From Halorhodospira abdelmalekii (GTDB lineage: Bacteria > Pseudomonadota > Gammaproteobacteria > Nitrococcales > Halorhodospiraceae), in the NCBI RefSeq assembly GCF_016583625.1, contig NZ_NRRN01000003.1, positions 1 through 64,000 on the forward strand: 64,000 bases of DNA. Reading direction: 5' to 3'. The notes under the pieces were generated by a model, which made no database searches, was not told the DNA's origin, and was given only the letters and a program-made list of their open reading frames with translations. Below, piece after piece: positions 1-7,340 of this stretch. Numbering within the stretch: position 1 is the first letter of the stretch; the number at the start of each line of letters is the position of its first letter. The position numbers and the translations under genes were made by a program.

Positions 1-120
1 CCCCCGCCCTCCCCAACGGCGTCAATTTGGAACCGTTTAAGAATAAGAGCTTACTTGAGACCCGCTCAACTTGAAGCCCGCTTAAGAAGCGCTTAAGAAC
101 CACTCAGGAGCCCCTTACTC

Positions 121-1278
121 GTGAGCGCAGCAGCCTGGATTGAGAGCGAACCACTTCGTCAACCGAGCCCCGCCCACCTTGAGCAGGCCCTCGCCCGGCA
201 GCGCGAGCTAACCAAGCCACCCGGCTCGCTCGGTGCGCTAGAGCAGATCGCGGCCCACTTGGCAGCGATTCAACACACGGAGTATCCCGCCGCCGACGCC
301 GCCCACTTTTGCCTCTTTGCTGCCGATCACGGGATCACCGCCGAGGGGGTCTCGGCAGTCGACAGCATCGTCACTCAGCAGATGCTGCTGAACTTTATCC
401 AAGGTGGGGCCGCCATCTCTGTCCTCGCCAAGAGCCTCGGCGCCCCGCTGCGCGTCGTTGATGTCGGCACGCGCTGGCCCGGCGCGCTCCCCGGGCCGAT
501 CCACGACGCCCGCATCGCCCCTGGGACGGCCAATATGCGCCGCGCCCCGGCGATGAGCGCTGAGCAGTTCGCCGCCGCTCTGAACTGCGGCCGCGAGGCG
601 GTCGATCTTGCCGCGGCAGAAGGGGTGCAGGTCTGGATCGCCGGCGAGATGGGGATTGGCAACACTTCGGCAGCGGCCGCCCTGAGCGCCGCGCTGCTGG
701 AGAAGCCAGCCAGCGCCCTGGTCGGCCCCGGCACCGGTCACGACCCGGCGGGGCTGCGCCACAAGACGGCAACCATCGCTGCCGCGCTCGCTTTCCACCG
801 CGACGACCTCGGCAACCCTGCAGCCCTGCGCAACCCATGGGAGGCCGGACGCCGGGTCGGCGGCTTGGAGATCGCGGCAATGGCCGGCAGCTATCTGCGC
901 TGTGCCCAACTCGGTATCGCGGTGGTGCTTGATGGCTTTATCAGCGCCGCCGCCGCGTTGCTCGCCGAACGCCTGCGCCCCGGCACCCGCGCGGTGATGC
1001 TCTACGGGCATCGCTCCGCCGAGCCTGGCCACGATCGCATACTCGCCGCACTCGGCGGGCGGCCGCTGCTCGATCTCGGCATGCGGCTTGGCGAGGGCAG
1101 CGGTGCCGCTGCCGCCCTCCCCTTGCTGCGCCTCGCTTGCGCCATCCACCGCGACATGGCGACCTTCGCGCAAGCCGGGGTCCATCAAGCCGGCGATCAG
1201 GCCGGCGGTGACGGTAACGGCGCGGAGCGTCAAACCGCCCCGACTCACAACTCCCCTAACAGCGACAACCGCCGATAA
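121..1278 (+). CDS. cobT: Nicotinate-nucleotide--dimethylbenzimidazole phosphoribosyltransferase (CobT)
   Basis: Cytosolic enzyme that transfers phosphoribose from nicotinate mononucleotide to 5,6-dimethylbenzimidazole, giving alpha-ribazole phosphate for the lower loop of cobalamin. Family signatures are visible: KPPGSLG near residues 32-38, ADHGI near 68-72, GEMGIGNT near 175, and HRSAEPGH near 300, which holds the catalytic glutamate. The GTG start is supported by AGGAG at 106-110. The protein is 385 aa; the family is usually about 350, and the excess is a C-terminal polar, Gly/Asn/Thr-rich tail of about 30 residues that looks non-catalytic. It is first of three cob genes, with a 32-bp gap to the phosphatase. 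No B12 riboswitch is visible in the 120 bp upstream, which carries three TTAAGAA-like repeats; the operon may begin before the window. Confidence 0.95.
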   Translation: MSAAAWIESEPLRQPSPAHLEQALARQRELTKPPGSLGALEQIAAHLAAIQHTEYPAADAAHFCLFAADHGITAEGVSAVDSIVTQQMLLNFIQGGAAISVLAKSLGAPLRVVDVGTRWPGALPGPIHDARIAPGTANMRRAPAMSAEQFAAALNCGREAVDLAAAEGVQVWIAGEMGIGNTSAAAALSAALLEKPASALVGPGTGHDPAGLRHKTATIAAALAFHRDDLGNPAALRNPWEAGRRVGGLEIAAMAGSYLRCAQLGIAVVLDGFISAAAALLAERLRPGTRAVMLYGHRSAEPGHDRILAALGGRPLLDLGMRLGEGSGAAAALPLLRLACAIHRDMATFAQAGVHQAGDQAGGDGNGAERQTAPTHNSPNSDNRR

Positions 1279-1310
1279 TAATGCAACAGCAATGATCAAG
1301 GAGCGCGCAC

Positions 1311-1952
1311 GTGAGTGATGCCGAACGCCCGCCGCTACAGGGAGATGAACTGTGGATCGATCTGCTGCGCCACGGCGAGCCGGTCGGTGGCCGCCGCTAC
1401 CGCGGTGCACAGGACGACCCACTGAGCGAGGCGGGCTGGCAGCAGATGCACGCCGCTGTCCTCGAGCCCGAGCTGCTCACCGGGGTGGTCAGCTCGCCGC
1501 TGCAGCGCTGCCGAGCCTTTGCCGAGCAGTTCGCCGCCACCCATCGGCTGCCGCTCCACTGCGAGCCTGGCTTTCGTGAGATCGGTTTTGGCGACTGGGA
1601 GGGGCTCTCTCCGGCCGAGTTGGCCATTCAAGACCCGGAGGGACAAGCCCGGTTTTGGACCGATCCGCTGCGCCATACGCCGCCGAACGCCGAACCGATG
1701 GTCGCCTTCTGCGATCGGGTCACAAGCGCTTGGGCGGCACTCACCGAGCGCTACCGCGGTGAGCACCTGCTGATCGTCGGCCACGGCGGCCTCATCCGCG
1801 TCCTGATCTCTCATCTTCTCGGCCTGCCGCTGCAGGGCTTCAATCGCCTCTATGTGCCGTACGCTTCACTGACGCGACTGCGTCTGGAACCGGGCGCCGA
1901 GCCCACACTCTATTTCCACAATCGCAGTGCTGCGACTCGAGGTGAACGGTGA
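1311..1952 (+). CDS. cobC: Alpha-ribazole phosphatase, histidine phosphatase family (CobC-like)
   Basis: Predicted to remove the phosphate from alpha-ribazole 5'-phosphate or adenosylcobalamin 5'-phosphate in the nucleotide-loop pathway. The histidine phosphatase signature LLRHGEP lies at residues 18-24 and supplies the phosphohistidine; the second histidine motif, VGHGG, is near 156-160. The length of 213 aa is normal for the superfamily. GTG start with AAGGAG just upstream. The stop overlaps the start of cobS (GTGA), so translation is probably coupled. The superfamily is broad, so the specific substrate rests on position between cobT and cobS. Confidence 0.88.
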   Translation: MSDAERPPLQGDELWIDLLRHGEPVGGRRYRGAQDDPLSEAGWQQMHAAVLEPELLTGVVSSPLQRCRAFAEQFAATHRLPLHCEPGFREIGFGDWEGLSPAELAIQDPEGQARFWTDPLRHTPPNAEPMVAFCDRVTSAWAALTERYRGEHLLIVGHGGLIRVLISHLLGLPLQGFNRLYVPYASLTRLRLEPGAEPTLYFHNRSAATRGER

Positions 1953-2704
1953 ACTGGGTACGCCCATTCTGGATCGCGCTGGCCTTCTTAACCCGGCTGC
2001 CAGCGCCTGAGATTACCCCGGCGAACGAGCGCGAAAGCGGCGCCTCGCTGGTCGCCTACCCCTTTGTCGGCGCGGTCATCGGCCTGCTGCTGGTGCTCGT
2101 AGCACTGCTTACGATGTTTTTGCCGACTCCGCTCCAGGCGCTCTTGATTGTGATCGCCTGGGTGCTGATCACCGGCGCCCTTCACTTAGATGGGCTGGCC
2201 GACTCGGCCGATGCCTGGGTCGGCGGCATCGGCAGCCGCACCCAGACCCTGGCACTGATGAAAGACCCGACCTGTGGCCCGGCCGGTGTCACCGCTTTGA
2301 TCTTGCTGCTGCTGCTCAAGTGCGCAGCCGTGCTCGCGCTGCTCGAGGCCGGGGCTTGGCTGCTCTTGCTGCTGGCCCCGGTCGTTGCCCGAGCCGGCCT
2401 GACGGCGCTGCTGCTAACGACCCCTTACGTTCGCCCCGGCGGCCTTGGCGAGGTGCTCTCACTCTACGCGCCACCGTTGCCCACACTGAGCAGTGCGGCA
2501 CTGCTCAGCGGGGCCGTGGCCGTGCTGACCGGTTGGGCCGGCATCGTTGCACTCTTGGTGGCTCTGCTGACCTTGGTGATCGCGCAGCACGCCATGGTCC
2601 GCCGCATCGGCGGCACGACCGGCGACACTGCGGGGGCGAGTGTCGAGTTGATCGAGGCCACGGCCCTTCTCAGCGCCGTCGCTTTCATTGCCGCAACCCA
2701 ATAA
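1949..2704 (+). CDS. cobS: Adenosylcobinamide-GDP ribazoletransferase (cobalamin synthase CobS)
   Basis: Integral membrane enzyme that joins adenosylcobinamide-GDP to alpha-ribazole (phosphate), the final step of cobalamin assembly. The CobS signature HLDGLADSADAW near residues 75-86 is the conserved metal-binding segment, and KDPTCGPAG follows. The remainder is Leu/Ala/Val-rich with about six membrane spans, and 251 aa is the usual length. The GTG start overlaps the phosphatase stop by 4 nt, so cobT, cobC and cobS form one transcript. A cobU-type gene is not in the window and may lie to the left. Confidence 0.93.
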   Translation: MNWVRPFWIALAFLTRLPAPEITPANERESGASLVAYPFVGAVIGLLLVLVALLTMFLPTPLQALLIVIAWVLITGALHLDGLADSADAWVGGIGSRTQTLALMKDPTCGPAGVTALILLLLLKCAAVLALLEAGAWLLLLLAPVVARAGLTALLLTTPYVRPGGLGEVLSLYAPPLPTLSSAALLSGAVAVLTGWAGIVALLVALLTLVIAQHAMVRRIGGTTGDTAGASVELIEATALLSAVAFIAATQ

Positions 2705-2795
2705 CAACCCAATAAGGTTGCCACCTCACGGCCCCGCTTCAACGCGCGGCGCCCTTCTGCTACATTGTCGCGTCTTTCACTTTTGCGCAAACACC

Positions 2796-3797
2796 ATGGC
2801 AACGACAGCTGACGCATCGCACGACACCCCCCGAGTGGCCGTGATCGGCACCGGCGGCTGGGGCCGCAACCTCGCTCGCAATCTGCAGCAGCTCGGCGCG
2901 CTGCGGGCGATTGTCGACCCTTGTCGCGAACACCGCGACGCAATGCTGGCCGAGGCGCCTGGCGTTGCGGCTCACGCGGAGTATCAGGCCGCACTTGATG
3001 ACCCGGCCATTGACGCCGTGGTGATCGCCACTCCAGTCGCCACCCACTACGCCATCGCCTACGACGCCCTTGCGGCCGATAAGGACGTCTTCGTCGAGAA
3101 GCCGCTGACGCTGCAAGCCGACGCCGCCTGGGAGCTCGTTGCCTTGGCTGAGGCGCGTCAGCGTCTGCTCATGGTTGGTCACCTGCTGCTCTTTCAACCG
3201 GCTATCGTCTGGCTGCGCGACGCATTGGCCGCTGGTCAGATCGGCGAACTCCACAGCATCCATCAACGCCGCCGTGGCCTCGGCCGCGTTCGTGACCACG
3301 AAAACGTCCTCTGGTGCCTCGGCTCACACGATATTGCTGTGCAGCGGCTGTTGCTTGGCGAGCGTTCCATCGAACGCTTAACGGCGCACGGGCAGTGCCT
3401 CCTGCAGCCGGCCATAGAAGACGACGTCCATCTCCATATCACCTACGCCGGCGGTGTACAGACGCATCTGCACTGTTCATGGCTGTGGCCGAATCGCGAT
3501 CGCGGGCTGATGATCGTCGGCAGCGACGGCATGCTGGAGTACGACGAGATTGAGCAGGTGGTGACGTTGCACCGCAAAGGCGTCGACGGCGACCTCAACC
3601 CGAGCGACCGCGGCAGCGAAGTCATTCAGCGAGGCCACGATCAGCCGCTAAGGCTGGAGATGGAGCACTTTCTGGCCTGCGTAGAGCGGCGCGAGACGTG
3701 TCGCAGCGATGGGCGCTGCGGTGCTGCCGTTATCGACGTGCTGATGCAGGCCGGACAACAACTGCAACAGTTACGCCGCAACGACGACCCCACATAG
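2796..3797 (+). CDS. Gfo/Idh/MocA family NAD(P)-dependent oxidoreductase
   Basis: Predicted sugar or sugar-nucleotide dehydrogenase. A Rossmann motif VIGTGGWG lies at residues 16-23 and the family EKP motif near 100, followed by the C-terminal alpha/beta substrate domain. The frame is open back to 2688, but the ATG at 2796 gives a normal 333-aa protein starting just before the nucleotide fold. It ends 10 bp before a DegT-type aminotransferase. Such pairs, like WlbA/WlbE or WbpB/WbpE, oxidise then aminate a UDP-sugar for surface glycans. No glycosyltransferase is adjacent, so the substrate is unknown. Confidence 0.85.
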   Translation: MATTADASHDTPRVAVIGTGGWGRNLARNLQQLGALRAIVDPCREHRDAMLAEAPGVAAHAEYQAALDDPAIDAVVIATPVATHYAIAYDALAADKDVFVEKPLTLQADAAWELVALAEARQRLLMVGHLLLFQPAIVWLRDALAAGQIGELHSIHQRRRGLGRVRDHENVLWCLGSHDIAVQRLLLGERSIERLTAHGQCLLQPAIEDDVHLHITYAGGVQTHLHCSWLWPNRDRGLMIVGSDGMLEYDEIEQVVTLHRKGVDGDLNPSDRGSEVIQRGHDQPLRLEMEHFLACVERRETCRSDGRCGAAVIDVLMQAGQQLQQLRRNDDPT

Positions 3798-3807
3798 GAG
3801 CGCTGGC

Positions 3808-4905
3808 GTGCAGATCCCGATCTATAATCCGCGACCGCAATACGACGCCCTTCGGGAAGAGCTGGAGGCAGCCGCCACACAACTGCTCGCCTCCGGGGCC
3901 TATGTACTCGGCCCGACAGTGGAGCGCTTCGAGCAGGCAGTCGCCGAGCATCTTGGCTGCCGTCACGCCATCGGCGTAAACAGCGGCACCGATGCCCTGA
4001 TCATTGCCCTCGCCGCCGCTGGCGTTGGCCCGGGCGACGAGGTCGTCACCTCGCCCTTTACCTTCTTTGCCTCCGCCGAGGCGATCAGCCTCGTCGGTGC
4101 GACCCCGCGCTTTGCCGACATCGACCCGGAGACCTTCAACGTCACCGCTGCAACCCTAGAGGCGGCCTGTACGCCACGCACTAAGGGCTTGTTGCCGGTG
4201 CATATCTTCGGGCAAGGGGTCGATATGGAGGCGGTCCGAGCACTCGCCGAGCAACGCCAGCTTGTCGTGATTGAGGATGTCGCACAGGCCTTTGGCGCCC
4301 GACAGGGCGAGCGCTACCTCGGAGCCTTGGGCGATGCTGGAGCGCACTCGTTCTATCCGACCAAGAACCTCGGCGGCTTCGGCGACGGCGGAATGATCAC
4401 CACCGACGATGATGCGCTCGCCGAAAAGTGCCGACTGCTGCGCCTCCACGGTTCGAATCGGCGCGATCACCACAGCATGATCGGCTACAACTCACGGCTC
4501 GATGCGATGCAGGCCGCGCTGCTTCAGGTCAAATTACCGCACGTTGCCGGGTGGAATCGCGAGCGCCAGGCGATCGCGGCGACTTACGATCAGCTGCTCG
4601 GCGACTGCCCGGCAGTGACGTGCCCGCCGGTCGCCGCGCACGGCGAGCACATCTACCACCAGTACACGGTGCGTATCGGCAACGGCGCCCGCGATGCCGT
4701 ACAGCAAGCCCTGCAATCACAAGGGATCGGCTCGATGATTTACTACAGCGTGCCGGTCCACCGGCAACCGGTCTACGCTGCACTACAGGCGAGTTGCCCG
4801 ATTGCCGAGCAGGCGTGCAGCGAGGTTCTTAGTCTGCCGATGTGGCCGGGAATGGGGCAGGAGCGGATCGCCCAGGTTGCCGAGTCGCTGCGCGCGGCAC
4901 TCTAA
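3808..4905 (+). CDS. DegT/DnrJ/EryC1/StrS family PLP-dependent sugar aminotransferase
   Basis: Fold-type I PLP aminotransferase of the sugar-modifying family, 365 aa, full length. Signatures are GVNSGTDAL near residue 55, SPFTFFASAEA near 86 and SFYPTKNLGGFGDGG, where K186 should form the PLP aldimine. GTG start with TAGGAG seven bases upstream. Together with the preceding Gfo/Idh enzyme it suggests a 3-oxo-sugar nucleotide intermediate being aminated, as in 2,3-diaminosugar pathways. Converges with glgC, with 40 bp between the stops and no clear terminator. Confidence 0.9.
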   Translation: MQIPIYNPRPQYDALREELEAAATQLLASGAYVLGPTVERFEQAVAEHLGCRHAIGVNSGTDALIIALAAAGVGPGDEVVTSPFTFFASAEAISLVGATPRFADIDPETFNVTAATLEAACTPRTKGLLPVHIFGQGVDMEAVRALAEQRQLVVIEDVAQAFGARQGERYLGALGDAGAHSFYPTKNLGGFGDGGMITTDDDALAEKCRLLRLHGSNRRDHHSMIGYNSRLDAMQAALLQVKLPHVAGWNRERQAIAATYDQLLGDCPAVTCPPVAAHGEHIYHQYTVRIGNGARDAVQQALQSQGIGSMIYYSVPVHRQPVYAALQASCPIAEQACSEVLSLPMWPGMGQERIAQVAESLRAAL

Positions 4906-4945
4906 CCGCTCTAACTGCTGCACCCTAACAGAGAGGGTCGCGGCG

Positions 4946-6217
4946 CTAACGGACGTGCGCGACCTCCTGGCCCAGCATCTCGGCCGTCACCAAGACCACC
5001 CCGCCGGGGCTAACGTGGAAGCGCTCGCGATCGCGCTGCCCATCCTCGCCGATGACCATCCCCTCGGGGATGCGACACCCTTCGTCGATGATCGCCCTGC
5101 GGATACGCGCCCCGGCCTCGATCTTGACCTGCGGCAGGATCACCGAATTTTCGACAACCGCCCCGGGCCGCACGACGACCTGCGAAAAGAGCAGCGAGCG
5201 ACGCACCTCGGCACCGGCAATGATATTCCCCCCGGAGACGATCGAATCGATCGCCATGCCGCGCTTCCCCTCCTGATCGTGGATAAACTTCGCCGGCGGT
5301 AGCTGCGCCTGATAGGTCCAGATCGGCCACTCATCGTCGTGCAGATCGAGCTCCGGCTCCTCTTGCACCAGCTCCTGATTGGCGTGATAGAAGGCATCGA
5401 CCGTACCGACGTCGCGCCAGTAGGCCTGCTTCCCGGTTACCGGATCGCTGAAGGGATGGGCGTGGACACGATGGCGAGCGATGGCCGAAGGCAGCACATC
5501 GCGACCGAAATCGCGCGAACTCGAGAAGTTTTCCGCATCATCGCGTAGGATCCGAAAGAGATACTCGCGATTGAAGACGTAGATCCCCATCGAGACCAAC
5601 GCCTGATTGGGACTGCCGGGCATCGGCTCCGGTTCGGCGGGCTTTTCGGTCAGCGCCGTGACCCGCCCACTCTCCTCGACGCTCATCACCCCGAAGGCCT
5701 TCGCCTGCTCCAGATCGACCTGCACACACCCAACTGTGACGTCGGCGTCAGACTCGACGTGGCGGGCGATCATCGCGCCGTAGTCCATCTTATAGACGTG
5801 ATCACCGGCCAAGATCAGCACATAGCTCGGCTCGTGCGCCTTGATAATGTCGATGTTCTGGTAGACGGCATCGGCCGTACCGGCGTACCAGAGCGGTTTG
5901 TCCATCCGCTGCTGGGCTGGAATCAACTCGACGAACTCGCCGAACTCGCCACGTAGGAAGCCCCAGCCGCGTTGTACATGCTGAATCAGCGAGTGCGACT
6001 TATATTGAGTCAAGATGCCGACGCGGCGAATCCCGGCGTTGATGCAGTTCGACAGCGGGAAGTCGATCAGGCGAAACTTCCCCCCGAAGGGGATCGCCGG
6101 CTTCGTGCGCCAGTCGGTCAGGCTTGAGAGGCGCCCACCCCGCCCCCCGGCCATGATCAGAGCCAGCGTATCGCGCGTTAAACGGCTGACGAAGCGCGGG
6201 TCGCGCTTTAGGAACAT
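4946..6217 (-). CDS. glgC: Glucose-1-phosphate adenylyltransferase (ADP-glucose pyrophosphorylase)
   Basis: Makes ADP-glucose from ATP and glucose 1-phosphate, the committed step of bacterial glycogen synthesis; normally a cytosolic homotetramer under allosteric control. The nucleotidyltransferase loop AGGRGGRL is at residues 23-30 and is followed by TKPAIPFGGKFRLIDFPLSN. A C-terminal left-handed beta-helix with hexapeptide-like repeats (GGNIIAGAEV, AVVENSVI, GARIRRAIID) is present. Full length at 423 aa. It stands alone; no glgA or glgB is in the window. ATG start with GGAGG a few bases upstream on the minus strand. Confidence 0.95.
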   Translation of the reverse strand: MFLKRDPRFVSRLTRDTLALIMAGGRGGRLSSLTDWRTKPAIPFGGKFRLIDFPLSNCINAGIRRVGILTQYKSHSLIQHVQRGWGFLRGEFGEFVELIPAQQRMDKPLWYAGTADAVYQNIDIIKAHEPSYVLILAGDHVYKMDYGAMIARHVESDADVTVGCVQVDLEQAKAFGVMSVEESGRVTALTEKPAEPEPMPGSPNQALVSMGIYVFNREYLFRILRDDAENFSSSRDFGRDVLPSAIARHRVHAHPFSDPVTGKQAYWRDVGTVDAFYHANQELVQEEPELDLHDDEWPIWTYQAQLPPAKFIHDQEGKRGMAIDSIVSGGNIIAGAEVRRSLLFSQVVVRPGAVVENSVILPQVKIEAGARIRRAIIDEGCRIPEGMVIGEDGQRDRERFHVSPGGVVLVTAEMLGQEVAHVR

Positions 6218-6322
6218 GCCACCTCCGGAGCAGAACTAGAGTCCAGACGGCCACGAGCCGAGCCCGTATGCTACAGGCATGCTGCGAACCGCGCACCCCG
6301 AGGTGCGGCAATTTACCACCCC

Positions 6323-6428
6323 CGGCAGAGCTTGAGACAGGGCAGTACAGCCCCCCGTCGCGAACACAACAGACCGGTACCGAATGCCCTCGTCCGCGAC
6401 CTGTACTGCCCTGTCTCAAGCTCTGCCG
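6323..6428. repeat. Perfect 28-bp inverted repeat with extended stem (106-bp palindromic element)
   Basis: Bases 6323-6350 are exactly complementary to 6401-6428. A further 6-bp stem (GTCGCG at 6357-6362 with CGCGAC at 6395-6400) continues inside, separated from the outer stem by a run of six C on the left arm. The apical segment of about 32 bases contains ACCGGTACCG. It occupies the otherwise gene-free 349-bp interval between glgC and the XRE regulator (6218-6566). No T-run follows either arm, so it is not a standard terminator. A MITE-like element or a structured transcript are the likely readings. Confidence 0.9.
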
Positions 6429-6510
6429 AGCCCCGCTGAGCAACGTGCAACGCTGGGGTCGATTATAGCGCCCTTACCGCCTGCCTGGTTGTGCCGCCTG
6501 TCCATATCGC

Positions 6511-6538
6511 TTGACAACTTCACGAAATTCTTCATGAT
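6511..6538 (+). promoter_or_regulatory. Candidate sigma-70 promoter for the XRE/Ig-like regulator
   Basis: TTGACA at 6511-6516 is a perfect -35 hexamer, followed after 16 bp by CATGAT at 6533-6538 (four of six matches to the -10). It would start transcription near 6545, just ahead of the GGAGG at 6554-6558 and the ATG at 6567. This supports 6567 over the in-frame ATG at 6534, which overlaps the -10. Confidence 0.5.
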
Positions 6539-6566
6539 CTCGGATGGGGGGCCGGAGGAATGGGCC

Positions 6567-7295
6567 ATGCAAAAAGACTTGGAACTCTACATCCGGCGCT
6601 TAGCGCGGCAGCAGGGGCTGGCGCTCTCAGAGCTCGCCCGGCGCGCCGGTATGAGCCGGCAGGCCCTCTACGGAATCTGGAAACCGGGCCACCATCCGAG
6701 CGTGGGCACGCTCATTCGCATCGCCCGGGTGCTTGAGGTCCACCCACTAGGCCTACTGCAGCTTCTCTTCAGGGAGGAGCCGGGCGCCGCGTACGAGACC
6801 GGAGAGTCTGCCGATCCTGCACAAGTGAACTCCGGCACCGACGGCAGCGCCTTCATTCGCGATGACAACTACCCGGACGGCAGTCAGGTGCTCGCCGGGC
6901 AGAGCTTTCGTAAGGCGTGGACGATACAGAACGTCGGCGAACAGGTCTGGGAGGACCGCTTCCTGGCTTGCCAGGACAGACAGGTTCAGTTCGTCGCCAT
7001 CGACGCCGGACGCGAGGTGCCGGTTGCCCAATCGCTGATCCCGGAGCAGCCGCGAGTTCCCATTCCCACCACTTACCCTGGTCAAACCGTCACCGTCGAA
7101 GTCGGCTTCACCGCGCCGAGCGCACCGAGCACGGTCATCTCTTACTGGAAGATGACCTATGAGGACGGCCGCCTCTGCTTTACAGAGTCGCGCGGCATCT
7201 GGGTTCAGGTCTCCGTGGTTACCCCCTTTGGAGCCGCAGTCAATAGGGGCGACGCCGCCACACTCATCAAGTCGCCCCACCAGCGCCCACAATAA
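6567..7295 (+). CDS. XRE-family HTH protein with C-terminal NBR1-type Ig-like domain
   Basis: Predicted DNA-binding regulator of 242 aa. Residues 1-60 form a Cro/CI-type helix-turn-helix (LALSELARRAGMSRQALYGIW). Residues about 95-205 match the Ig-like fold first described in the autophagy receptor NBR1, with hallmarks FIRDDNYPDGSQVLAGQSF, KAWTIQNVGEQVW and TVEVGFTAPSAP. HTH plus this Ig domain is a recurrent bacterial architecture of unknown function; the Ig part may bind a protein or surface ligand. The start is chosen from GGAGG at 6554-6558. Target genes are not evident; neighbours are glgC and a TonB-dependent receptor. Confidence 0.85.
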   Translation: MQKDLELYIRRLARQQGLALSELARRAGMSRQALYGIWKPGHHPSVGTLIRIARVLEVHPLGLLQLLFREEPGAAYETGESADPAQVNSGTDGSAFIRDDNYPDGSQVLAGQSFRKAWTIQNVGEQVWEDRFLACQDRQVQFVAIDAGREVPVAQSLIPEQPRVPIPTTYPGQTVTVEVGFTAPSAPSTVISYWKMTYEDGRLCFTESRGIWVQVSVVTPFGAAVNRGDAATLIKSPHQRPQ

Positions 7296-7340
7296 GCCCC
7301 TAGAAAAACCGGGGACCACGCGGGCCAAGCCTGAGCCACC

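Noticed and set aside
1-120. Cobalamin riboswitch upstream of cobT
   Set aside because: No B12-box-like conserved segment or long multi-stem leader fits in the 120 bp available; only TTAAGAA-type repeats are present.
238-1422. 394-codon frame antisense to cobT
   Set aside because: Shadow of the highly conserved CobT reading frame; no ribosome site or recognisable motif.
6323-6428. 28-bp palindrome read as the glgC or XRE intrinsic terminator
   Set aside because: No T-run on either strand after the arms, and it lies upstream of both genes, not downstream.
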